64,000 nt of DNA, taken from assembly GCA_963819845.1 (NCBI GenBank), contig CAWFXQ010000012.1, positions 186,001 to 250,000 on the forward strand, written 5' to 3'. Position 1 is the first letter of the stretch; each line of letters starts with the position of its first letter. The notes beneath the pieces are model-generated. The model was given only the letters and a program-made list of their open reading frames with translations. It made no database searches and had not been told where the DNA came from. The position numbers and the translations under genes were made by a program. The stretch is from DATAGF01 sp963819845 (GTDB lineage: Bacteria; Actinomycetota; Thermoleophilia; Miltoncostaeales; Miltoncostaeaceae). Shown one piece after another: positions 8,114 through 16,966 of this stretch.

Positions 8114-8188
8114 GGGGGTGTAGCTCAGATTGGTTAGAGCACCGGACTGTCAATCCGGAGGCCGCGGGTTCGAGTCCCGTCACTCCCG
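8114..8188 (+). tRNA. tRNA-Asp (anticodon GTC)
   Basis: The cloverleaf has acceptor GGGGGTG paired with CACTCCC (one G-T pair). The anticodon stem CCGGA/TCCGG encloses CTGTCAA, giving anticodon GTC, and the T-arm is GCGGGTTCGAGTCCCGT. Discriminator G at 8188 fits Asp identity. It lies 26 bases after tRNA-Val on the same strand, and the pair is probably cotranscribed. Confidence 0.95.
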
Positions 8189-8198
8189 TCCCCGAAAG

Positions 8199-8219
8199 CC
8201 CCGCTCCGGCGGGGTTTTT
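8199..8219 (+). terminator. Rho-independent terminator after the tRNA pair
   Basis: The stem CCCCGC / GCGGGG with loop TCCG is followed directly by TTTTT. It begins 10 bases after tRNA-Asp and is the clearest intrinsic terminator in the window. The next 235 bases (8220-8454) hold no recognisable gene. Confidence 0.85.
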
Positions 8220-8454
8220 CGTTTGCCAGGGCGGCGCCCTCCCCGGAGGCGTCAACGAAAGTGTCGGCCGTCGGCGCGCCGTGTCCTCTGGCTGGTCGCC
8301 TGCGTGGGGCTCGGCAATGCGATGGCGGTCGCCCTCCTCGGCTCAGAGAGGATGGCACGCCGTCCGGACGCGGCGCGAGGATGCACCCAGACGCGGGTTC
8401 TGCAGCTCGCGCGAGTGATCGCACGCCGCGCCGCATGTCGAGCACTGGAGACGG

Positions 8455-8754
8455 ATGAACTCAATGGTCGTCACTTGCGTTCATGTGGTCGTCGCGACCG
8501 AACACATCGGGGACTTCATCAAGGCCACCAGAATCAACCACGAGGCCTCGGTACGAGAGCCACAAAACGTGCGATTCGATGTCTTGCAGGACCCGAATGA
8601 TCCGAGCCGATTCGTGCTGTACGAAGCCTATGAAAGCGAGGCCGGAGCGGCAGCTCACCGGGAGACGCAGCACTACTTGATCTGGCGAGACACGGTCGCA
8701 CCCTGGATGGCCGAGCCTCGCACGGGCATCTCCTACACCGTGATCGCGCCGTAG
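8455..8754 (+). CDS. antibiotic-biosynthesis-monooxygenase (ABM) domain protein
   Basis: The 99-residue protein is a single ABM/YgiN-LsrG-type ferredoxin-like domain: VTCVHVVVATEHIGDFIKATRINHEASVREPQNVRFDVLQDP, then FVLYEAYESEAGAAAHRETQHYLIW. Relatives act as cofactor-free quinol monooxygenases or as isomerases of phospho-AI-2; the substrate cannot be told here. The start is ATG 8455, with GGAGAC upstream. Base composition is visibly less GC-rich than in neighbouring genes, and it sits just after the tRNA pair, which suggests acquisition by transfer. Confidence 0.8.
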   Translation: MNSMVVTCVHVVVATEHIGDFIKATRINHEASVREPQNVRFDVLQDPNDPSRFVLYEAYESEAGAAAHRETQHYLIWRDTVAPWMAEPRTGISYTVIAP

Positions 8755-8878
8755 CCCCGCCATCAACGAGGCCGTCCTACTCGACGCGGCGACGATCCCA
8801 TCGGGGACCCGGCACGCCCGGTCCACGACGGGATCGGGCACACCGCCCATCGGGCGATCGCGCCGCGCGCCGCAGCCG

Positions 8879-10027
8879 TCAGGTGGTGGGCGCGATCACG
8901 AACTTCTGCTTGGCGTTGACGGTCAAGATGCTCACCGGCACGTTCGTCCGGTAGCCGGTGTCGCCGTCGATCGTGATCGGCCCCGTCGCGCCCCGGTGGT
9001 TGCGGGCGGCGCGCAGCGCCTTCAACACCGCGCCGAACCGGGTGCTCCCGGCCCGCTCGATCGCCGCGAAGAGAATCCTCGCAGAGTCGTATGTGAACGA
9101 CCCCCACACGCCCGGCCGCTTGTCGAATGCCCGCCGGTACTGCTGCACGTATCCCCGCGCCGAGGGCATCTGCCCCGCGGCCGGGACGCCGCTGAAGACG
9201 CACCGCTGGGCCTCGGGCAGCGTCGTCTTCACCACGAAGCCGTTGTCCACGTTCGCGAGGCCCATCAGGCAGGGCGGATCGGTCCCCGCTGCCGCGAGCG
9301 CCTTGGCGATCTGTACGCCCTCTGGGAAGTAGGTGCTCACGTAGACGAGATCCGGCCTCGTCGCGAGCGCCTCGTTGGTCTTGCCTGCGTAGTACGCGCT
9401 TGTGGCGCCCTCGATAACCGAGATCCAGCTCACCGTGGTGCCGACCCTCTCCAGCGCCGTCCGAAGCCGCCGCGCCATTCCCTCCGTGAAGGCCCCGTTC
9501 GGCGTGTCGTCCACGAGCATGGTCACGCGCCGGGCGGGCAGGGAGCTCAGGTAGCGCTGCTCGATCGGGGCGATCTGGCTGTTCATCGGCTGCACCGTCG
9601 CGCCCGCACCCTTCGTCTCGTCGCTTGACGTCATCCAGACAGGGAGCACCCGGTTCTGCCGGTAGAGCGACAGGTTCTGGAGCCCCACCGAGGAGTTGTA
9701 CGGGCCGATCACGAACCCGATGCCCTGCGCGATCACCGCGCGCGCCACGGGCCTCGCCCGGGCGGCCGACCCTTGGTCGTCGGCCTTCACGATCCGCACC
9801 GGCCGGTCCAGCACCCCACCGTGGGCGTTGACCTGGCGCACCGCGAGCTGCACGCCCCGGAGCTGGTCCAGCCCGTTGGACGCCTGCCCGCCGCTCTGGG
9901 GGCCCTCCACGGCGATCACGAGGGGCTCCGGCGACGATGGTGCAGCCGCGGTTCCGACTGCCGCTGCGATGACCAGGGCTGCGCCGCTCAGGGCGGCGAC
10001 CATCACGGGGCGGAGGCGTCGGGGCAC
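8879..10027 (-). CDS. branched-chain-amino-acid-type ABC transporter substrate-binding protein
   Basis: The 382-residue exported protein has a Sec signal (hydrophobic VMVAALSGAALVIAAAVG, cleavage near AAAPS) and a Peripla_BP_6 fold. It starts LVIAVEGPQSGGQASNG, then VDDQGSAARARPVARAVIAQGIGFVIGPYNS and PDLVYVSTYFPEGVQIAKAL. Members bind Leu/Ile/Val, amides, urea or aromatic acids outside the cell for LIV-type permeases. No permease or ATPase gene is adjacent, so it is an orphan receptor or sensor here. GTG 10027 is chosen because it begins the signal peptide. Confidence 0.8.
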   Translation of the reverse strand: MPRRLRPVMVAALSGAALVIAAAVGTAAAPSSPEPLVIAVEGPQSGGQASNGLDQLRGVQLAVRQVNAHGGVLDRPVRIVKADDQGSAARARPVARAVIAQGIGFVIGPYNSSVGLQNLSLYRQNRVLPVWMTSSDETKGAGATVQPMNSQIAPIEQRYLSSLPARRVTMLVDDTPNGAFTEGMARRLRTALERVGTTVSWISVIEGATSAYYAGKTNEALATRPDLVYVSTYFPEGVQIAKALAAAGTDPPCLMGLANVDNGFVVKTTLPEAQRCVFSGVPAAGQMPSARGYVQQYRRAFDKRPGVWGSFTYDSARILFAAIERAGSTRFGAVLKALRAARNHRGATGPITIDGDTGYRTNVPVSILTVNAKQKFVIAPTT

Positions 10028-10213
10028 CGGTCTCGTCTCTCTTGCGGGCGGCCAGCGGGAAAGCTGCGCGATTCTCCAATCGGCCTGGGGCGCCGTCAAG
10101 CTTTGTTCGTGAGACGGCTGCCTCACTCCCGCTCCTGAGGAGGCCCCCTGCTCCCGCGGGGCTCTCGGCGTGGTTCGCGCCGACGGCAGCGGCGGTCCTG
10201 ACAGGATGCCGCG

Positions 10214-10999
10214 GTGTTGTTCTTCTCCCTGAGCAGCTGGACCATCGCCCTCATCCTGTTCGCCGTGATCGTCGGCACCACCGCCGTCGGACTGGTCGCC
10301 GGCGCCTTCCTGCGCAGGAGGGGCAACGCGCCCCACGAGCCGTTCGGCGTCCTCCAGGGGGCGACCCTCGGCATCGTCGCCCTGCTCCTCGCCTTCGGAC
10401 TGTCGCTCGCCATCGGACGGTACGAGGCGCGCAAGGCCGCCGTCGTCAACGACGCCAACACGATCGGCACGACCTACCTCCGGGCCCAGACGCTGGCCGA
10501 GCCCGTGCGAACGCGGTCGCTCGACCTGCTGCGGCGGTACACGGACGCGGCGATCGAGCTCACGGGCGACGTGCCGGGCAGCGCGGAGATGGACCGGACG
10601 GCCGCAGCGCAGGGAGCCCTCCAGCGCCGGCTGTGGAGCCTCGCCGGGCAGGCGCTCGACGACGCCCCGGTCGCGAGCGCACCGCGCCTCTACGCCGACA
10701 GCCTCAACGCCATGATCGACCAGCAGACCGTCCGCATCGCGGGGCTCAACAGCCGGGTTCCGAGCACCGTCCTGCTGCTGGAGGTGGTGGCCTCGGCCCT
10801 CGCGCTCGGGCTGCTCGCGCTGTACCTCGCGCTCCTGGGCCGCCCGCCGGTGGCGGTGCTGGTCGCCGCGGTGCTCGTGACCATGCTGCTGTTCGTGACG
10901 TTCGACCTCGACCGGCCGACCCGCGGCCTGGTCACGATCCCCGACACCCCCCTCGCCTCGCTGAGGGCGTCGATGGCACTCCCGCCCGCCGCCGGCTGA
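10214..10999 (+). CDS. bestrophin-like (DUF4239) membrane protein
   Basis: The 261-residue protein has two N-terminal membrane helices (about 5-30 and 48-66), a long soluble helical middle (70-190), and two C-terminal helices (about 190-210 and 212-232). The conserved VVNDANTIGTTYLRAQTL segment after helix 2 is typical of DUF4239 proteins, which are distantly related to bestrophin anion channels. Function unproven. The GTG at 10214 has CAGGAT six bases upstream, so a leaderless transcript is possible. Confidence 0.75.
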   Translation: MLFFSLSSWTIALILFAVIVGTTAVGLVAGAFLRRRGNAPHEPFGVLQGATLGIVALLLAFGLSLAIGRYEARKAAVVNDANTIGTTYLRAQTLAEPVRTRSLDLLRRYTDAAIELTGDVPGSAEMDRTAAAQGALQRRLWSLAGQALDDAPVASAPRLYADSLNAMIDQQTVRIAGLNSRVPSTVLLLEVVASALALGLLALYLALLGRPPVAVLVAAVLVTMLLFVTFDLDRPTRGLVTIPDTPLASLRASMALPPAAG

Positions 11000-11004
11000 C
11001 CGGG

Positions 11005-11034
11005 TTGACGCGTGCCGCCGCGGGGCCGTAGCGT
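11005..11034 (+). promoter_or_regulatory. promoter TTGACG-18-TAGCGT of the secreted protein gene
   Basis: The -35 TTGACG (11005-11010) and -10 TAGCGT (11029-11034) are separated by 18 bases and end 9 bases before the ATG at 11044. Transcription would begin at or next to the start codon, giving a leaderless or nearly leaderless mRNA. No Shine-Dalgarno sequence is present. Confidence 0.6.
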
Positions 11035-11043
11035 GCCGCGGCG

Positions 11044-11640
11044 ATGCGTCCCACGGACGGGCGGCGGGGTGGGTGGCTCCGGAGCATCTGCGCGGCCTGG
11101 GCGGCCGCGGCGCTCGCCGGACTCGTCGCCGCCTCCGGCGCGTCGGCGGGCGAGCCGCTCCGCATCGCGGACGTGCCGCCCGGTTGGGTGCGGATCGAGG
11201 GTGCGCCGGAGCCGCTCTTCGCCGGGCTCTGCGGGCTGCGGCCGCGCCCCAAGGCGGGCCGGGTGCTGCACGCCCGCTACCGCGACCCGGCGACCGCCCT
11301 GGTCGCCGACAGCACCTGGTACGAGTTCACGACCGCCGCGCGCGCGAGGGCGCGGCTGGCCGCGATCCGGCGGACGATCCGGGCGTGCCGCGTCTACGAC
11401 TTCACCTTCGCCGACGGGGAGGAGGCCCTGGTCACCCTCGAGCCGAGCGGCGCGCCGGCGCTCGGCGACGAGGCGGTGGCCTACCAGCGGGAGATCTACG
11501 CCGCGGCGGGGACCCCCGGGATCCGGAGCGTCGTGGTGCGCCGCGGCCGGCGGCTGGCGAGCGTCCACGTGCTCGACCTCACCCTGCCGCCCACCGAGCT
11601 GGCCGCCGCCCTCGCCGCCCGCGCGGCCGCGCGGGCGTGA
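11044..11640 (+). CDS. secreted protein of unknown function
   Basis: The 198-residue protein has an N-terminal signal peptide (basic start, hydrophobic AAWAAAALAGLVAASGASAG at about 17-36). A compact mature domain begins LRIADVPPGWVRIEG and includes a cysteine in LCGLRPRP and another in RACRVYDFTF, possibly a disulfide pair. The alternation of strands resembles PknH-sensor-like extracytoplasmic domains, but I cannot assign a family. One intact frame. Confidence 0.6.
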   Translation: MRPTDGRRGGWLRSICAAWAAAALAGLVAASGASAGEPLRIADVPPGWVRIEGAPEPLFAGLCGLRPRPKAGRVLHARYRDPATALVADSTWYEFTTAARARARLAAIRRTIRACRVYDFTFADGEEALVTLEPSGAPALGDEAVAYQREIYAAAGTPGIRSVVVRRGRRLASVHVLDLTLPPTELAAALAARAAARA

Positions 11641-11645
11641 GCGGA

Positions 11646-11651
11646 TAGGGT
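11646..11651 (+). promoter_or_regulatory. -10 hexamer TAGGGT, six bases before GTG 11658
   Basis: TAGGGT ends six bases before the start codon, with no Shine-Dalgarno sequence between. This spacing recurs at several genes in the window and predicts a leaderless transcript. No clear -35 is visible. Confidence 0.4.
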
Positions 11652-11657
11652 CGGGCG

Positions 11658-12138
11658 GTGACGTCCGCTCATCTGTCCGACGACGAGCTGCTCGCGCTCC
11701 TCGGCCGCTACCTGGAGATCCTGCAGGGCCACCCGCCGGCCGAGGAGATGATGGCCGAGATCCTCACGCCGGACTTCGCGACCGGCTTCGTCGGACGGCT
11801 ACCTCTGGACCGGCATCGACGGGCTGCGCGAGTTCCTGTCCCAGCGGAGCCCGTTCTTCGACGAGAGCCACGAGATCCAGGAGCTGGTGGGGCGCGTCGG
11901 GCGGCGAGGGCGGCGAGGACGTCGAGGCCCGCACGCGGCTCCACTTCTTCCTGCGCAGCTGGGAGCCGCCCTCGCCGGTGAGCGTGGAGTACACGGGCGA
12001 TTGCTTCCACACGTGGCGGCGTGCGCGAGGTGGACGGGCCGCTGGCGGGTCGCGGCCCAGCTGGTCGAGCGCTTCGCCGACCTGAACGACAACTCGACGC
12101 GCCTGTTCGGGACCCCGCAGGAGGGGCTCAACACCTGA
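11658..12138 (+). CDS. SnoaL/NTF2-like protein, frame interrupted
   Basis: The repaired protein of about 160 residues begins MTSAHLSDDELLALLGRYLEIL and continues YLWTGIDGLREFLSQRSPFFDESHEIQEL, then HFFLRSWEPPSPVSVEYTGDCFHTW, and ends VAAQLVERFADLNDNSTRLFG. This is an NTF2-like fold used by many small enzymes and binding proteins. Frame changes occur near 11795 (removing the A of GGACGG restores GGYLW), 11900, 12020 and 12045. Conservation across all pieces argues for sequence errors rather than decay. Confidence 0.6.
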
Positions 12139-12159
12139 CGACCGGCGGCGGGCCGCCCC

Positions 12160-13207
12160 TCAGGCGGCCCCGGTGCAGGAAGCGCCTTGACGGCGCGCCG
12201 CTCGTCCATCGCCGCGTAGCCGGCCGGGGACCTCCTCGAGCGGGATGACGAGGTCCATCACCGGCGAGGGGTCGAGGCGGCCGGCCAGCACGTCCTCCAT
12301 CAGCTCGGGGATGTAGCCGCGGACCGGGGCGACGCCGCCGATCAGGCGGACGTTGCGCATGTGGACGTCGAGGAGGTTCACCGGATCGGCCGGCACGCCC
12401 ACGTGGCCGACGACGCCGCCGGGGCGGGCGCTGCCGATGGCCGTGGCGAACGAGCCGGCCGTCCCGACGCACTCGACGACGTGGGGGGCGCCGCCGCCGG
12501 TGAGCTCGCGCACCCGCTCGACGGCCTCGTCGCCGCGCTCCTCGACCACGTCGGTCGCGCCGAAGCCGCGCGCGATCTCCAGCCGGTCGGCGTGATGGCC
12601 GAGGACGATCACGCGCTCGGCCCCCAGCCGCCGGGCGGCCAGCACGGCGCAGAGGCCCGACGGCGCCGTCGCCGACCACGACGACGGTCCCGCCCGTCCC
12701 CATGCCCGACGCGAGCGCGCCGTGGTGCCCGGTCCCCATGACGTCGGTGAGGGTCGCGAGGGCCCGCGCGAGCCGGTCGTCGGAGAGGTCGGCGTCCTCG
12801 GGCATCGGGACCAGGGTCCCGTCGGCGAGCGGCGCGCGCACGGCCTCGCCCTGGCCGCCGTCGTCCCGGCCGCCCCAGTAGCCCCCGGCGCGGCACGAGG
12901 TCTGCAGCCCGGCGCGGCAGTAGTCGCAGGTGCCGTCCGAGAAGGCGAAGGGCGCGATCACCCGCTGGCCGGGGCGCAGCGTGCGCACCTCGGAGCCCAC
13001 CTCCTCCACGACGCCCATGAACTCGTGCCCGGTGCGGGCCGGCCCGGCGCCGTAGATCTCGAGCTCGCCGCGGTAGGGCCACAGGTCGCTGCCGCAGATG
13101 CACGCGTGGGTCACCCGCACGAGGGCGTCGGTGGGCTCGCGGATCGTCGCGTCGGGGACGTCCTCCACCCGGATGTCGCGCGGCCCGTGGTACACGCTCG
13201 CCCTCAT
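12160..13207 (-). CDS. zinc-dependent medium-chain alcohol dehydrogenase, frame interrupted
   Basis: This is an MDR-family NAD(P)-linked alcohol dehydrogenase of about 345 residues. The catalytic-zinc site is CICGSDLWPY with GHEFMGVVEEVG, the structural-zinc loop has CDYCRAGLQTSC, and the Rossmann part is VVVVGDGAVG. After the frame change near 12660 it continues CAVLAARRLGAERVIVLGHHADRLEIARGFGA. A second frame change near 12225 leads to the usual GYAAMDERRAVKAL ending. Substrate unknown. The start ATG at 13207 is divergent from the small membrane-protein pair. Confidence 0.75.
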
Positions 13208-13249
13208 CCCCGCCTCCTCCGCTCGAGGCCGGCCTCCGCGCCGGCCCCG

Positions 13250-13263
13250 GGAGACTAGTCTCC
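13250..13263. promoter_or_regulatory. 14-bp palindrome containing a -10 box before ATG 13268
   Basis: GGAGACTAGTCTCC is a perfect 14-base dyad. It contains TAGTCT (13256-13261), six bases before ATG 13268, the same spacing seen at other apparent leaderless starts in this window. It lies between divergent genes, so a protein bound here could control the membrane-protein pair or the dehydrogenase. Confidence 0.45.
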
Positions 13264-13267
13264 GGGA

Positions 13268-13567
13268 ATGGAGGAGCCCCCGCGCCGCCGGCCGCGCGCC
13301 GGGCCGCCCGCGCCGGCCGATCCCCCGGCCGCCGCCCCGGGCGAGGACGAGGAGGGGGCGCCGGCACGGGGGCGCACCCCGTTCGGGCTCGTGGGCTCGG
13401 CGGCGCTCGTGATCGTGGCCGTCGTGATCGTCGTGGCGTTCGCCACGGGGACGGCCGACGACCTGCCCTGGGGCGCGATCATCGGCGTGCTGGTGGTGCT
13501 CGCGTTCGCCTTCGGGGTCGCGCGCCGGCGCGCGGCGCTCCGCGGGGACGAGGACGACGCGCCGTGA
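13268..13567 (+). CDS. small two-helix membrane protein
   Basis: The 99-residue protein has a disordered Pro/Arg-rich N-terminus (1-38), two membrane helices (about 42-58 and 67-83), and a charged tail (RRRAALRGDEDDAP). No family recognised. It overlaps the next gene by 4 bases (GTGA), and the two share a similar plan, which suggests a paired membrane complex. Confidence 0.6.
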   Translation: MEEPPRRRPRAGPPAPADPPAAAPGEDEEGAPARGRTPFGLVGSAALVIVAVVIVVAFATGTADDLPWGAIIGVLVVLAFAFGVARRRAALRGDEDDAP

Positions 13568-13896
13568 CCGGGCCCGAGCGCCCCCCCGAGCGCCACGACG
13601 ACCTCCGCTACCCGGACCCGAAGCCGTTCCGGCGGATCCAGGTCGCCACCGTCGCGCTGATCGTCCTCGTGGCGGTGCTGACGCTCACCAGCGGCTCGCG
13701 CCCGGCCGAGGTCCGGTGGGGGACCCTGATCGGGCTCGCCGCCCTGACGGTCCTCGTGCTGGCCACGTGGCGACGCCGCGCGCGCCGCCGTTCGCCCGCC
13801 GACGAAAACACCCGAAATGCACGAGGAAATCGGGGGGAAGGACGGCCGCGAGGAGTGAGCGCGGGCTCTCGTGCATTTCGCCACAAGCCGGGGTAG
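13564..13896 (+). CDS. small two-helix membrane protein, partner of preceding gene
   Basis: The 110-residue protein has a polar N-terminus ending DPKPFRRIQ, two membrane helices (about 25-41 and 52-67), and a long basic C-terminus (WRRRARRRSPADENT...). The last third is encoded by less GC-rich DNA that contains an inverted repeat, so the true end may be near RRRSPADE and the rest may be readthrough of promoter DNA. Function unknown. Confidence 0.5.
   Translation: MTGPERPPERHDDLRYPDPKPFRRIQVATVALIVLVAVLTLTSGSRPAEVRWGTLIGLAALTVLVLATWRRRARRRSPADENTRNARGNRGEGRPRGVSAGSRAFRHKPG
13813..13880. promoter_or_regulatory. 13-bp inverted repeat upstream of the peptide-transporter operon
   Basis: CGAAATGCACGAG (13813-13825) and its exact reverse complement CTCGTGCATTTCG (13868-13880) are 42 bases apart. 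The second arm ends 13 bases before TAGGGT (13894-13899), a possible -10 box for the operon starting at 13957. The arms sit about five helical turns apart centre to centre, so they could serve as paired operators or as a hairpin. No T-run follows, so it is not an intrinsic terminator. Confidence 0.45.
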
Positions 13897-13956
13897 GGTC
13901 TCGCATCCCCATCCCCCGACCGACGCGACGCCCCTGACCCGACAGCCTCCCCCAAC

Positions 13957-14938
13957 GTGAGCACGACGGCCGCCGAGACCGCGGGCGCCGCGGGCGCTCC
14001 GGCGCCCGAGCCCGAGGGGCAGGTGATCGTCGGCAAGTCGCCGTGGCAGCTGGTCTGGACGCGCTTCAAGCAGGACCGGTTCGCGGTCGCGAGGGCTCAT
14101 CTTCATCGGCCTGATCGTCCTGATCGCGATCCTCGCCCCGGCGTTCGCGGCGCTCACCGGGCACGGGCCGAACGAGCTCTTCCAGCGCGAGACGACCGAC
14201 ATCTTCGGCATCCCGGAGGGGCCGAACGCCGAGTTCTGGTTCGGCGCCGACAACAGCGGCCGCGACGTCTTCGTGCGCACCGTCTACGGGGCGCGCGTGT
14301 CCCTGATCGTCGGGGTCGTCGCGACGGGCATCGCGGTGCTCATCGGGATCGTGCTCGGGCTGTTGGCCGGCTTCCGCGGCGGCTGGGTCGACACGCTGAT
14401 CTCCCGGACCACCGACATCATCCTCGCGGTGCCGCTGCTGCTGTTCGCGATCGGCATCGTCGCCGCCTGCTCGACCTCGAAGGAGGGCTGCCTCAACGGG
14501 ACGCTCAAGCCGGGGCTGACTCTGGTGATCGTGATCATCGCGCTCTTCACCTGGCCCTACATCGCCCGCCTCGTGCGCGGCAACGTCCTGTCGCTCCGCG
14601 AGCGCGAGTTCATCGAGGCCAGCCGCTCGCTCGGCGCCGGCAACATCCGGATCATGTTCCGCGAGGTCCTGCCCAACCTGCTCTCGCCGATCATCGTCTA
14701 CACCTCGCTGCTGATCCCCGCGAGCATCCTGTTCGAGGCGTACCTCTCGTTCCTCGGGCTGGGCGTCCCGGACGACACGCCCTCCTGGGGGAACATGGTC
14801 AGCGAGTCGCTCGAGAACTTCGACGTCGTCTGGTGGCTGTGGCTCTTCCCCGGCCTCTTCCTGCTCTTCACCGTGCTGGCCTTCAACCTCCTGGGCGACG
14901 GCCTGCGCGACGCGCTCGACCCGCGGGCCGACCGATGA
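13957..14938 (+). CDS. peptide/nickel ABC transporter permease, DppC/OppC type, frame interrupted
   Basis: This inner-membrane permease of about 327 residues belongs to a dipeptide/oligopeptide importer. After a cytoplasmic N-terminus and first helix (LIFIGLIVLIAILAPAF) come the typical FGADNSGRDVFVRTVYGARVSL, five further helices, and the ATPase-contacting EAA loop FIEASRSLGAGNIRIMFREVLPN. One frame change near 14092 is cured by removing an A in GCGAGGG. First gene of a five-gene transporter set. Confidence 0.8.
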
Positions 14939-14976
14939 CCCGGCCCCTCCCGACACCCCCGACAAGGAGAGATCAG

Positions 14977-16892
14977 ATGAGACGACGGTGGCTCACGCGC
15001 GCGGGCATCGCGGCCCTCGCCGCCGCCGCCGCCCTCGGCGCCGCCGCCTGCGGCGGCGACGACGACGACTCGGCGGACACCTCGGGCGGCGACGGCGCGG
15101 AGGACATCGCCGCCGTCATCGACGAGCTCGGCGGCCCGGTGACGTTCGGCGATGTGGCCAAGGGCGGCACCTTCCGCATCGCCAACACCGACTTCGCCAA
15201 CAGCGACGGCTTCGATCCCTCGGGCGAGTACTTCGGCTCCGCCTGGATGATCTACAGCACGACGATGCTCCGCACGCTCGTGATGACGCCGTTCACGGCC
15301 GGCGAGGAGGGCAACCAGCTCGTGCCCGACCTCGCCACCGAGATCCCCGAGCCCTCGGCCGACGGCCTCACGTACACCTTCACGATCAAGGACGGCGTGA
15401 CCTTCGGCCCGCCGGTCAACCGCGAGATCACCTCGCAGGACATCCTCTACTCCTTCGAGCGCATCGGCACGCCCAGCGTCGCCGCCCAGTACGCCTTCTA
15501 CTACAACGTGATCGAGGGCATGGAGGACTTCGCCGCGGGCAAGGCCGACACGATCTCCGGCATCACGACCCCCGACGACAAGACGCATCACCATCAAGCT
15601 GACCACGCCGACGGGTGACTTCCTCAACCGCGTGGCGATGCCCGCCACGGCGCCGATCCCCGAAGAGGTCGCCAAGTGCCACCCGCAGGCCGGCGAGTAC
15701 GGGCGCTACATCGTCACCTCGGGGCCCTACATGATCGAGGGCGCCGACAAGCTCGACATCTCGAGCTGCGGCTCGCAGAAGCCGATCTCGGGCTTCAACC
15801 CCAGCACCGGGCTCACGCTGGTGCGCAACCCGAGCTACGACCCCGCGACGGACAACACCGAGTTCCGCCAGAGCAACCCGGACCGCTTCGAGATCACGGT
15901 CAACACCAACCTCGACAACATCTTCGACCAGATCGAGCGCGGGGAGCTCGAGACCTCCTTCGAGACGCCCCCCAACGCGGTCGTGAGGCGCTACGTCCAG
16001 GACCCGGAGATCCGGGAGCGGCTGCGGGTCAACGGAGGCGACCGCATCTGGTTCGCCTACATGAACCTCACGACGCCACCGTTCGACGACGTCCACGTGC
16101 GCAAGGCGATGAACCTCGTGATGGACCTCGAGGGCATCCAGCGTGCCTGGGGCGGGCCGGTGTTCGGCAGCCCCCCGACCCACATGCTCCCGAACTCGCT
16201 GCTGGACATCCCCGACTACTTCCCGTACCAGCAGGCCCCCGATGGCGGGCGACGTCGAGGCCGCCAAGGCCGAGATGGCCCAGTCGAAGTACGACACCGA
16301 CCAGGACGGCACCTGCGACGCCGCGCCTTGCAAGGGCGTGATCAACCTCAACCGCAACTTCGCGCCCTGGTTGACGATCTCGCCCATCATCGAGCAGTCG
16401 GCCGCCAAGATCGGCATCGACGATCGAGACCCGCGAGGCGTCGCGCACGGCGGTCAACAACACCTCGAACACCACGTCGCGCAAGATCCCGTTCAGCTCC
16501 GGCAACGGGTGGGGCAAGGACTACGCCGACCCGTCGACCTTCTTCGTGATCTACGACGGGCGCAACATCATCCCGGTCGGCAACACCGCCTTCGCGCTCG
16601 TGGGCGTGACGAAGGCCCAGGAGAAGGAGCTCGGGATCACGGTGCCGCCGGCGGCGTGCCGAGCATCAACGCCGGCATCGACAAGTGCTCCCCGCTCACA
16701 GGGCAGGAGCGCACCGACTGCTGGACGGCCCTCGACAAGCAGCTCACGGAGGAGATCGCGCCGCAGGTGGGGCTGATGGACGCGACGTCGGTCGAGCTCG
16801 CCGGGCCCGCGGTCACGCAGTACGACTTCGACCAGTTCGGCATCGAGCCGTCCATGGCCCGCGTCGCCGTTGACCCGTCCCAGCAGAACTGA
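14977..16892 (+). CDS. extracellular solute-binding lipoprotein, SBP family 5, frame interrupted
   Basis: This is the peptide-binding receptor of the transporter, about 635 residues after repair. A lipoprotein signal (ALAAAAALGAAAC) puts the lipidated Cys near residue 23, followed by an acidic Gly/Asp linker. SBP_bac_5 marks are MLRTLVMTPF, LATEIPEPSADGLTYTFTIKDGVTF, VAMPATAPIPEEV, GPYMIEGA, VRNPSYDPATDN and the C-terminal TFFVIYDGRN. Frame changes lie near 15587, 16242, 16423 and 16645; in the second and third, removing one A restores PVAGDVEAAK and DVETREAS. ATG 14977 follows AAGGAGA. Confidence 0.8.
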
Positions 16893-16966
16893 GAGGAGGA
16901 GACACCGACTGACGGAATGGCGGCCGGGGCGGCGACGCCCCGGCCCGCTCCTCGGACACCGCCAAC

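Noticed and set aside
8016..8188. Possible att site formed by the tRNA-Val/tRNA-Asp pair
   Set aside because: I found no duplicated tRNA 3' end within the following kilobases and no integrase gene, so an attachment site is not supported.
13813..13880. Inverted repeat considered as an intrinsic terminator
   Set aside because: The loop is 42 bases and no T-run follows the second arm.
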